A stretch of DNA of 64,000 nucleotides from Ochromonas danica. Its lineage: Eukaryota > Sar > Chrysophyceae > Chromulinales > Chromulinaceae. This document shows positions 55,830 to 64,000 of the stretch, piece after piece. The notes below the pieces were generated by a model. The model ran no database searches. It saw nothing but the letters and a program-made list of their open reading frames with translations, and was not told the DNA's origin. Where the stretch lies: the NCBI GenBank assembly GCA_015146655.1, contig VKHL01000088.1, forward strand, positions 1-64,000, in the 5' to 3' direction. The translations under genes were made by a program, and so were the position numbers. How positions within the stretch are numbered: position 1 is the stretch's first letter; each line of letters begins with the position of its first letter.

Positions 55830-57907
55830 ATGAGAAGAGCTTTATTGTTTGTCTTCATTATTGCTTTGCAAGGTAAGAAAAGAGTTGATGCATCTTTCTT
55901 TATCTTCCATCTTGCAATTATTCCTTGTTGGCGTTATTCTTTACTGATGAAAATCTCTTGTTTTGATATGCAGTCTTTTGGACTATTGTTGCTGATGATC
56001 AGCAGCCTCTTGGAACTGTCATTGGTATCGATCTTGGTACCACTTACAGTTGTGTTGGTGTCTTCAAGAACGGCAAGGTGGAGATCATTGCCAATGATCA
56101 GGGTAACCGTATTACCCCCTCCTATGTCGCCTGGACCACTGAGGGCGAGAGATTGATCGGTGATTCTGCCAAGAATCAGGCCACCATCAACCCTGAGAAC
56201 ACTGTCTTCGATGTCAAGCGTCTCATTGGTCGCAAGTACAGCGACAAGTCCGTGCAGGCTGACAAGAAGCTTGTCCCCTACAAGATCGTTTCCAAGGATG
56301 ACAAGCCTTATGTTGAGGTGTTGATTGAAGGCAAGCCTCGTCAGTTCGCTCCTGAGGAGGTCTCTGCCATGGTCCTCACCAAGATGAAGGAGATTGCCGA
56401 GACTTACCTTGGCAAGACTGTCCAGCACGCTGTCATCACCGTCCCTGCCTATTTCAACGATGCTCAGCGTCAGGCCACTAAGGATGCTGGTACTATCTCT
56501 GGTCTCTCTGTTCAGCGTATCATCAACGAGCCTACTGCTGCTGCCATTGCCTATGGTTTGGACAAGAAGGGTGGCGAGAAGAACATCTTGGTCTTCGATC
56601 TTGGTGGAGGAACCTTCGATGTCACCCTCCTCACCATTGATAACGGTGTTTTCGAGGTCTTGGCTACCAACGGTGATACTCACTTGGGTGGTGAGGACTT
56701 CGATCAGCGTGTCATGCAGCACTTCATCAAGCTCTTGAAGAAGCGCGACAACTTGGACATCACCCCTGACAAGCGCGCCTTGCAGAAGCTTCGCAGAGAG
56801 GTTGAGCGTGTTAAGCGCACTCTTTCTTCCCAGCACCAAGCTCGTCTTGAGATTGAGGGCCTTGTTGATGGCACTGACTTCTCTGAGACCCTCACCCGCG
56901 CTCGCTTTGAGGAGCTCAACTTGGATCTCTTCAAGAAGACCCTTGGCCCTGTCCAGAAGGTCATGGAGGATGCTGACATGAGCAAGTCTGAGGTTGATGA
57001 GATTGTCTTGGTCGGTGGTTCCACCCGCATCCCCAAGGTGCAGACTCTCCTCAAGGACTACTTCGACGGCAAGGAGCCTTCCAAGGGTGTCAACCCTGAT
57101 GAGGCTGTTGCCTACGGTGCCGCTGTTCAGGGTGGTATTCTCTCTGGCGAGTCCTCTGAGTTCACTCAGGGCGTGCTTCTGCTCGATGTTACTCCTCTTT
57201 CCCAAGGTATTGAGACTGTGGGCGGTGTCATGACCAAGATCATCAACCGCAACACTGTCATCCCCACCAAGAAGTCTCAGACCTTCTCCACTTACCAGGA
57301 TAATCAGCCTGCTGTGCTCATCCAAGTCTTCGAGGGTGAGAGAGCTATGACGAAGGATAACCACCAGCTTGGCAAGTTCGAGCTCACTGGTATTCCTCCT
57401 GCTCCTCGTGGCGTTCCTCAAATCGAGGTTACCTTTGAGATCGATGCCAACGGTATTCTCCAAGTTTCTGCTGCTGACAAGGGCACTGGAAAGGCCGAGA
57501 AGATCACCATCACCGCTGATAAGGGTCGTCTTTCTGAGGAGGAGATTGAGCGCATGGTTCGCGAGGCTGAGGAGTTCGCTGAAGAGGACAAGAAGGTTCA
57601 GTCTCGTATCAATAGCCGCAACAGCCTCGAGAGCTACCTCTATAACTTGAAGAACACCATCAACGACGAGGAGAAAGGTCTCGCTGACAAGATTGAGGAG
57701 GCTGAGAAGACTGAGTTGGTCAACCTCATCGACGAGACTCTTGACTGGTTAGAAGAGAATCCTGAAGCTGATGCTGAGGAGTACAGTGGCAAGCAGAAGG
57801 AAGTTGAGCAGGTCGCCAACCCCATCATGCGCAAGGTCTACCAGGGCAGTGGCACTCCTGGCGGAGCCGCTGGTGACGATGAGGATTTTGGTGATGACGA
57901 GCTTTAA
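55830..57907 (+). CDS. BIP: ER luminal Hsp70, BiP/GRP78
   Basis: Exons 55830-55872 and 55974-57907; 658 residues. The signal peptide [20 protein letters not shown] is split by the intron. The ATPase domain has [45 protein letters not shown] and [11 protein letters not shown]. The substrate-binding domain (about 415-560) and helical lid follow. The C-terminus DDEL is an HDEL/KDEL-type ER retention signal. It folds imported proteins and drives translocation. Codons are notably rich in C/G third positions (GTC, AAG, CTC, GAG) compared with neighbours, as expected of a very highly expressed gene. Confidence 0.97.
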
Positions 57908-58001
57908 ATGTGCTGCCAAATCTGTTTGTTCCTGTTGATAGTCGCTCGGATGATAGTAGGCTTATAATTTAAGTTACAACATCCTTTTGTAAGGTTTCTT
58001 G

Positions 58002-58868
58002 TTATTTCAACCAACCTTTCTGACGGGCATCTTCAAACATTTCTTCAATCGCTTCGATCTCTGATTCGACCAGGTCTGGATGCCTAAAGTTCATATGATT
58101 GAGTTAAAAAGTATGAGGCAGCAGAGTCATGAGATAGCCTAGACAGATAATCAGGTACTTACCAAAAGTCCAAAAGTAATACAACCCGCTCTTCGCTGGT
58201 GTGATTCCAAACTAAACCCCCCACGACAAAGAGAAATTAGGACTGCACAGATGACTTGATAGATGATGATGGAAAAGAAAGAAAAACAAACCTTCATGAT
58301 CATAAGCATCATCGAAGAAGACAGGTTTCCCCACTTCCCATTGAAACTTCTTATTAGCAATACGCATACCACATTCTTCTATAGTATGATTCTTGGGTAC
58401 AATAAGAGGGAAATGACAACGTACACGTAGATTACAAGGTGCACAATGTTTAGCAATTTGAGACTTTGGATGTAATGTACTAAAGAAAGCGAAGCTGAAA
58501 GGAGTGCCTGTCATCAGCTTAGGTCCTTGTAATGATTCAAGAAGCTCAGTTGTCTTAGGACAATGAACAGCAAAATCTACTTGTCGTTTGCCTTTCAAGA
58601 CATAACTATGCCAATCCCATTTTCCATTATGTAGTTTATGTTCTTCACCTTCAGCACCATAATCAGATGATTTGATAGCTTGGATTGCATGATATTCTTT
58701 TAGAATGATATCATAGTTCTTGATTAGTAAGTCAGTATGACCTTGAAAGAGATCGGATGATGGCCAGATGGGTAGACCTCGTAGTCCAGGGAAATTAAAC
58801 AATGTTGGTGAAGGACGAGGATGTGTTATCGTCCTCATTATAGCTGACTGTAGAATAGTAGCACGCAT
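58002..58868 (-). CDS. Aspartyl/asparaginyl beta-hydroxylase-like dioxygenase
   Basis: Three exons; 58868 to about 58290, then a middle exon from VWNHTSEERVVLLLDFW, then HPDLVESEIEAIEEMFEDAR to the stop at 58002. The AspH family (PF05118) pattern is visible: ISF-type core FSFAFFSTLHPKS, IAKHCAPCNLRVRCHFPLIV, WEVGKPVFFDDAYDHE, then VWNH. His and Arg residues match iron and 2-oxoglutarate binding. Without a membrane anchor or signal, a cytosolic or mitochondrial (basic start MRATILQSAIMRTITHPRPS) hydroxylase is likely; substrate unknown. Confidence 0.85.
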
Positions 58869-59133
58869 CTTGAAGGGATACAATTCAGTTTGCAAGAAAA
58901 TGAAAACAAAGGAAGGAAAGGAAAGGCAACCAAAACGAAATGAAAGAGCAAGTGCCAGAGACCAGCCATCTAGGTATTTGAAACTCTAGAGTTCCACTTT
59001 CTTAAGTTAAAGATCATCATTATCATCTTAAGTTAAGTGGATTTAGTAAGATGAACGAATGAAAAACACCAGAACAACTGTCCACACAAAAACCTCTTGA
59101 GAGAGAAAATAAGTTTAGTACATTCACTTCAAT

Positions 59134-60501
59134 TTAACCATCTTGTCCAAATTCAGAAGTCCAGCTCTCGAACTTGCCCAATTCATCTGCACCAACAGAA
59201 GAATGTGCTCTGGCAAGGGCCTTATCGAAGTCTTGCATAGTGATGAGTGGTACCGCGAGCCTCTCTGGAGGTACATCATAGAGACTCATACGAATAGCAC
59301 CACAATGAGGACAAGAAGCCCCTTTACTAGCAGTAGCATTAACACAAAGTTCACCCGGAACAGGTTCGTTAACTGCCATAGGACAATGAGGACAATGTGG
59401 ATAGTCCACACAAGGATGAAAGAATCCTGCTGGGTCAATAACAAACTGCTTTGCTGATTGACATTTTCGTAATGGTTCCATTAATGCTTCACGAACAACG
59501 ACAGCAATATCACTACCACTATAACCTTCTGAATTAGCACCCAAACGTGCAAACTCTTCTTCTGTCAGGCAGTTAGGAGTATCACCCAAGTTCAATTTAA
59601 ACATATTTGTACGAGCATTACGTTCAGGTAAGGCAATATAAATACGTTTTTCAAAACGACGACGCATAGCAGGATCTAATTCCCAAGGAACATTTGTTGC
59701 TCCTAAGACTAATACTCCACCATGTTTATGTCCAACACCATCCATTTGTACAAGAAATTCTGTCTTAATACGACGTGATGACTCACTTTCACCTTCTGAA
59801 CGAGATGTACATAAAGAATCAATTTCATCAATAAAGACAATAGCAGGTTGACTTTCTCTTGCCATTTCAAACATTTGACGAACAAGTTTTTCACTTTCAC
59901 CTTGCCATTTCGAAACTAAATCAGATGATGAAACAGCAAAGAAAGTACCATCTGTTTCAGTAGCAACTGCTTTAGCAAGATATGATTTGCCTGTACCAGG
60001 TGGACCATATAATAAAATACCTTTCCATGGTTTACGTTTTCCTGTAAATAATTGTGGGAATTTAATAGGTAAGATAACAGCTTCTTTTAATGCTTCTTTA
60101 GCACTATCTAATCCAGCAACATCATCCCATTTAATATTAGGTTTTTCACCTACAATAGCAGAGGATAAAGCACCTCTCATTTTAGATTTTTCATCATCTT
60201 CTTTATTTGTTTTTGCATCTTCTTTACTTAATGTTTGTGCACCACCACCTGATTTATCTTTACCTGTTTTACCACCATCTTGTAATGCTTTTTTAATTTC
60301 TTCAGCACGTGCAACATATCCTTCAATTTTTTCATTAATAATCTTTTTGGATGTTGGATTAGTTTCATATTTTAATCCTGTTAGAAAGTATTCTAATGCC
60401 TTTTGATATAAACTTAAAGCTTTTTCTAAATCACCAAGATTATCATAATCAATGGCTTGTTTTACAATTTCAACCGCTTGAGGAAGGAAGTTATTCTGCA
60501 T
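59134..60501 (-). CDS. VPS4: VPS4 AAA ATPase with Cys-rich insert
   Basis: Intronless, 455 residues. An MIT domain spans 5-75 (AVEIVKQAIDYDNLGDLEKA). The AAA domain has Walker A GPPGTGKS (166-173), Walker B IVFIDEID (221-228), and arginine fingers at AMRRRFEKRI. The C-terminal helix follows. VPS4 disassembles ESCRT-III in endosome sorting, cytokinesis and membrane repair. Between the small AAA domain and the MSLYDVPPERL block lies an insert of about 45 residues (357-403) with Cys364, 370, 373, 386, 397 and 400, including CPHCP and SCPHC. This looks like a zinc-binding loop and replaces the usual acidic linker. Confidence 0.95.
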   Translation of the reverse strand: MQNNFLPQAVEIVKQAIDYDNLGDLEKALSLYQKALEYFLTGLKYETNPTSKKIINEKIEGYVARAEEIKKALQDGGKTGKDKSGGGAQTLSKEDAKTNKEDDEKSKMRGALSSAIVGEKPNIKWDDVAGLDSAKEALKEAVILPIKFPQLFTGKRKPWKGILLYGPPGTGKSYLAKAVATETDGTFFAVSSSDLVSKWQGESEKLVRQMFEMARESQPAIVFIDEIDSLCTSRSEGESESSRRIKTEFLVQMDGVGHKHGGVLVLGATNVPWELDPAMRRRFEKRIYIALPERNARTNMFKLNLGDTPNCLTEEEFARLGANSEGYSGSDIAVVVREALMEPLRKCQSAKQFVIDPAGFFHPCVDYPHCPHCPMAVNEPVPGELCVNATASKGASCPHCGAIRMSLYDVPPERLAVPLITMQDFDKALARAHSSVGADELGKFESWTSEFGQDG

Positions 60502-61091
60502 TTTTTCAACAATTTGATGATTATGATGATGATCGATAGGAAGTGAGTGAGTGAGTGAGAGAAAGGACAAGAGTCAGTGAATCAGTTAGTCAGTGAGTTA
60601 GGATAGAGTATGAAGAGTCTGTCTGACAGTCTAACTAACAGTCTAACCACTCCTAATTCAAGTAGTTATTGGATGTGTTATCTGATGAGATCTCATCTTC
60701 TCCCACACCCCAGAGTGGGTGAGATCCGGCGCAGCTGGGAGATAGCCAGATAGCTAAATTATAGACATCTGGACATTAGGAGAGATCCCAATTGTTAAAC
60801 ACTGGATGTAAACTATACCGTAGTGGTGTTGCTTCATTGAGCATAATCTAATAACAGACATACCGTTGTGGTGATCTTGGTAAAAGTTGGTAAACAGGAT
60901 GAGAAAGCCTGCCCTCCAATGCTATTTGGTGGACTGTATACCACAGGGGAAGACTACCGTTGATGAAATAACTACCTGTATTAAAAATAATCTTTAGAAA
61001 TCAATCATATGGATAGCTTATTTACATGTTATGCTTATCAAGAAAATCATGAGAATTTTCCAATCTATAATTACATATTTATGAATATTAT
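60502..61091. other. Intergenic, nothing recognised
   Basis: 590 bp between VPS4 start and the next stop, both minus strand. AT-rich; no gene, RNA or repeat recognised beyond a short AGTGAGTGAGTGAGTGAGAG run at about 60541-60560. Confidence 0.5.
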
Positions 61092-64000
61092 TTATGAATA
61101 ACGATAATTCTGCCATTGAGAAGAAGAAGAAGAAGTATTAGTAGTAGAAGTAGCCATAGTAGAACCACCTCTTCCTCTATCAATAGAATATAATGAACGT
61201 AAAGCCTGCATATTGTGTTGATGATCTCGTCGAAGATCTTCTGTATTCACTTTTGGTTGTGTTGCCTGCTGTTGAGATAATACAACACTTGAGAAATGTT
61301 GTCTCAAGGAAGATAAACTCTCTCCTTTCATTGTTAGATCAGGTCGTCGTAGTAATATATCAGATATAACAGGAGAGGTGGAAGAAGGAGCAATAGGTTT
61401 CTCTACCATGTCAATGATATCACGGAAACGAGGAAGACCATCTTTTGACTCAGAAGAACGAACAACCAGTTGTCCTGGTCCTTTCAAAGAATAACTATTG
61501 CGTAGATTTGTAACTGCTTTTGGTTCATTTCTCTCAATTTGACTAAGAGAATGGCGCAAGTTACTCACAGTTGCACCAGTTCCTGTTCCTGTTCCGCCAC
61601 CTGATCTCCCAACAAGACCTGTTCTTCCTACTCCATTAGCATCATCCTTCACATGAGCATTCTTTGAAAGATAGTTCAAGACTTCTTGATTGGAAATCTC
61701 TCTCAATTGATCCATATTTTCTTCTATGTGATTTTGTTCTTGTTCTTCTTGTTGTTGCTGTTGTTGTTCAGAAACAACCACCACTACCTCAGAAGTATCT
61801 TGTGTTGGATTGGCTGGAGTATTTGAAATAGAAGTTGAATCAGTAGGAAGAACCTTCTCTTCACTCATTGGAAGCAGATCCATAGGCAATGATCGTGCTT
61901 GTCCTTGTATCTGATGTTGTTGTTGTAAAGCAAGTGATTTGTATTGTAAAGTTTCTTTGACGACTTTTTCATACAATTGATGTAATTCTTGTAATTCTTC
62001 TGAATAACGTATATTTTGTTTTTTCAACTCATCAATATGTTGTTCTAATGTTTTGATTAATCTTTGTTGTGATAATACAACACTAAGAGACTCTCTTTGT
62101 GCTTTAGAATGTGCTTGTTTAGCTGTATTTTGAAAAGCACTTTGTTGTGTTTCTAAAGTAGCTATCACTGCTACTTTATTAGATAATTCTAATTTCAATG
62201 ATTGTACCTCTTGAACAAGTTGACTTTGACTTTGTTGTAAATAAGAGTTTTTCATTTGAAGATGAATAATTTGTGTTTGCCATAACATTTCTTGTTGATG
62301 TAATTGCTCTTGTTGTGTTTGTACTTGTTCTACATAATGACTATTTTGAGCTTCTAATACTTGCATCTTTTCTAATAAAGACTGTATATGGACATCTTTC
62401 CAGGCATCAATTTGTTCATAATTCTCAGGTGGTGGGTCGATAGGTGTTGGTGCTGATCGATTTCCCCAGATCAATCCTGCAGGTAGTGTGACAGTGGGTA
62501 GTCTCTTTTTAGCGATCTCAGCATCAACAAGAGGTGGTGCTGCCAGAGGAGGGCTATCACGAGAACTGCTTTGTAATGAACGTGGTGAAGCATCCACCAC
62601 ACGACGTGATATTGGCTCTTCTTCCACCATTATATTACACTCTCTCTTATTCGATTGCATCTGATCCATCATGGTAGGTAAATGATGATGATCAGCAGTC
62701 TTAACTTTCATGGAGTGCATCAACTCTTCTTCACTATCTTGTGATAATTGTAAACTATGTGTAATAACACCAGCAGTAGCAGTTGTAGCAGCAGTAGCAG
62801 TAAGATGATCATCTCTTGCTTTAGTCATTGGATCACGAAGAAGATACTCTGGACTTCTTTGTTCTTCCAAATAGCTATCTTCATCACTGTCTGGTTTGTT
62901 CTTAGTAGGTGGTGGTGCAGTGTTGGTAAGATTATCTAAACTCTCCAAACTCTGACTTCCTGGACTGCCAACTTGTATCTTACGAATATGTCGTTTCTTA
63001 CCAGATCCACCACTTGGACGTATTTGATCATCGCTGGTAGATCGACCTAACAAATCTTCATTACTAGAATTACTTCGATCAATAACAGCAGTATGGATAA
63101 CAGCAGGTTGTAAAGAAGAAACAGCAGGAACCTGTTGTTGCTGTTGTTGCTGCTGTTGTTGGTTGACTGGAGAAGACAATGTGCTGGTACTCTTCCCTAC
63201 TACCCAACTATCCTTTACTCTTCCTTCAGGTGATGATGACATGATGATAGCTGGTGTAGGAGAGTTATAATGTTGTGATGATTGTAATGTATCTACCTCT
63301 TGTACTTCATCTTGCCAAGTTTTGTTTTTATTCTTCGAAACACTACTACTACCATTTCTATGTAATAAAAGAGCTTCACGCATAGCTTGTAAGTTAGTCA
63401 AATGATCACTTGTCTCACTAGCAACATCAGAATCTGTACCATTCCCAACACCACCACTGCTACCACCACTTTGAGGATTGGTAGTAGTTGTAGTAGTTGT
63501 AGTGGGAGGATGTAAAGAAGTGTCTGAGAAATGAGAGAGGTTTGTCCCTCCTATAGCACTAACATCAGCTAACCCCATTGTAATACTCTGCATAGATGGA
63601 TCTACATGTTGAAAGCTATGAACCTCACCATCTCTAGAGCCATCCATGTCTCCAGGTATTGCAATACCATAGATACTCTCTGCACGCAGATCATGACTCA
63701 CCCTGGAGGATGCCTTCCAGGGAGAAACAGGTGCCATACGTTCACTTTCTCCACTTTCACTTGCAGCAGTACTATAACCAGCTAAGTTACCATCCCCCAC
63801 ATGATGACTATCAGGTGTTGTCGGAGTGGGAGGAGTCGCACTATTAGCTTGAACTATAGGCTCGGGAGTGGCAACAACACGAACAGCTGACATGTCAACA
63901 GAAGATGAAGAAAGCAGTGGAGGAGCAGGAACAGGAGCAGCAGCAGGGTTGGGAGCTGTAATAGAGCGTAATTCAGCTTGAATCCGAGCAACACGTTCAC
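61092..64000 (-). CDS. Gln/Ser-rich coiled-coil protein (partial, runs off right edge)
   Basis: A single open frame of over 950 codons; the frame remains open to the window edge upstream of the internal Met at 63893, so the true start is outside. The N-terminal half is Ser/Thr/Gln-rich low complexity, including a ten-Gln tract. Residues about 500-660 form a strong coiled coil (SLLEKMQVLEAQNSHYVEQV, LKLELSNKVAVIATLETQQS, KTLEQHIDELKKQNIRYSEE). The C-terminal part is again low complexity. No domain recognised; scaffold or cytoskeletal role is a guess. Confidence 0.75.
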   Translation of the reverse strand, partial: ERVARIQAELRSITAPNPAAAPVPAPPLLSSSSVDMSAVRVVATPEPIVQANSATPPTPTTPDSHHVGDGNLAGYSTAASESGESERMAPVSPWKASSRVSHDLRAESIYGIAIPGDMDGSRDGEVHSFQHVDPSMQSITMGLADVSAIGGTNLSHFSDTSLHPPTTTTTTTTNPQSGGSSGGVGNGTDSDVASETSDHLTNLQAMREALLLHRNGSSSVSKNKNKTWQDEVQEVDTLQSSQHYNSPTPAIIMSSSPEGRVKDSWVVGKSTSTLSSPVNQQQQQQQQQQVPAVSSLQPAVIHTAVIDRSNSSNEDLLGRSTSDDQIRPSGGSGKKRHIRKIQVGSPGSQSLESLDNLTNTAPPPTKNKPDSDEDSYLEEQRSPEYLLRDPMTKARDDHLTATAATTATAGVITHSLQLSQDSEEELMHSMKVKTADHHHLPTMMDQMQSNKRECNIMVEEEPISRRVVDASPRSLQSSSRDSPPLAAPPLVDAEIAKKRLPTVTLPAGLIWGNRSAPTPIDPPPENYEQIDAWKDVHIQSLLEKMQVLEAQNSHYVEQVQTQQEQLHQQEMLWQTQIIHLQMKNSYLQQSQSQLVQEVQSLKLELSNKVAVIATLETQQSAFQNTAKQAHSKAQRESLSVVLSQQRLIKTLEQHIDELKKQNIRYSEELQELHQLYEKVVKETLQYKSLALQQQHQIQGQARSLPMDLLPMSEEKVLPTDSTSISNTPANPTQDTSEVVVVVSEQQQQQQEEQEQNHIEENMDQLREISNQEVLNYLSKNAHVKDDANGVGRTGLVGRSGGGTGTGTGATVSNLRHSLSQIERNEPKAVTNLRNSYSLKGPGQLVVRSSESKDGLPRFRDIIDMVEKPIAPSSTSPVISDILLRRPDLTMKGESLSSLRQHFSSVVLSQQQATQPKVNTEDLRRDHQHNMQALRSLYSIDRGRGGSTMATSTTNTSSSSSQWQNYRYS

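Noticed and set aside
55934-57463. A 509-codon open frame antisense to BiP
   Set aside because: Long antisense frames in HSP70 genes are a known codon-bias artefact, often misannotated as NAD-specific glutamate dehydrogenase. The sense strand is unmistakably BiP.
1-64000. CRISPR arrays, tRNA genes, retroviral or Polinton-like elements
   Set aside because: None was found by eye. The only regular repeats are coding repeats and microsatellites.

Overview
The window is nuclear DNA from a photosynthetic stramenopile (ochrophyte alga). Genes are dense, introns are short (about 50-90 bp, GTAAG...AG), and promoters are often shared by divergent gene pairs. The lineage call rests on gene content: an aureochrome (bZIP followed by a LOV domain, a family known only from photosynthetic stramenopiles), light-dependent protochlorophyllide reductase, a plant-type IspH and a small 2Fe-2S ferredoxin. 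The three plastid proteins start with a signal peptide ending next to an aromatic residue (NS|FTF, SDA|FHI, HG|YTT), the usual entry signal for a complex plastid. I cannot name the species.

Layout. 0-6 kb: the 5' part of a secreted Pro/Ser/Thr-repeat protein (minus strand, runs off the left edge), mitochondrial ribosomal protein L3, and a gene carrying near-identical 225-bp tandem repeats. 6.3-8.7 kb: a 2.3-kb near-perfect inverted-repeat element with 943-bp arms. 8.8-16.7 kb: GDP-mannose 3,5-epimerase, adenylate kinase, the divergent POR/ferredoxin pair, a zeta-fold P-loop kinase-like protein and NTF2. 17-24 kb: a nine-exon WD40 protein of the small-subunit processome and a head-to-head pair of aquaporins with altered NPA boxes. 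24-31 kb: a small unknown gene, a DUF389 membrane protein, a disrupted coding-like tract, a gene-poor stretch and a lone 5S rRNA gene. 31-38 kb: a RhoGEF-PH-FYVE protein, TRAP-alpha, the aureochrome and IspH. 38-50 kb: an 899-aa unknown protein, two coiled-coil proteins, RPB7, an SPF45-like splicing factor, an NSDHL-like sterol dehydrogenase, a perfect 72-bp hairpin and a GH5 endoglycoceramidase-like enzyme. 50-64 kb: PWP2/UTP1, a DUF501 protein, a nucleoside phosphorylase, BiP, an aspartyl beta-hydroxylase-like protein, VPS4 with a Cys-rich insert, and a partial Gln-rich coiled-coil protein.

The genes do not form one pathway, but themes recur. POR, ferredoxin and IspH feed plastid chlorophyll and isoprenoid supply, and the aureochrome is a blue-light transcription factor that could act on such genes. 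BiP and TRAP-alpha serve ER protein import and folding. Two SSU-processome WD40 proteins (UTP1 and a probable UTP17), RPB7 and SPF45 serve RNA synthesis and processing. VPS4 and the FYVE protein act on endosomal membranes. The strongest leads for follow-up are the giant palindromic element, the NPA-variant aquaporin pair, the Cys-rich insert in VPS4 and the divergent POR/ferredoxin promoter.
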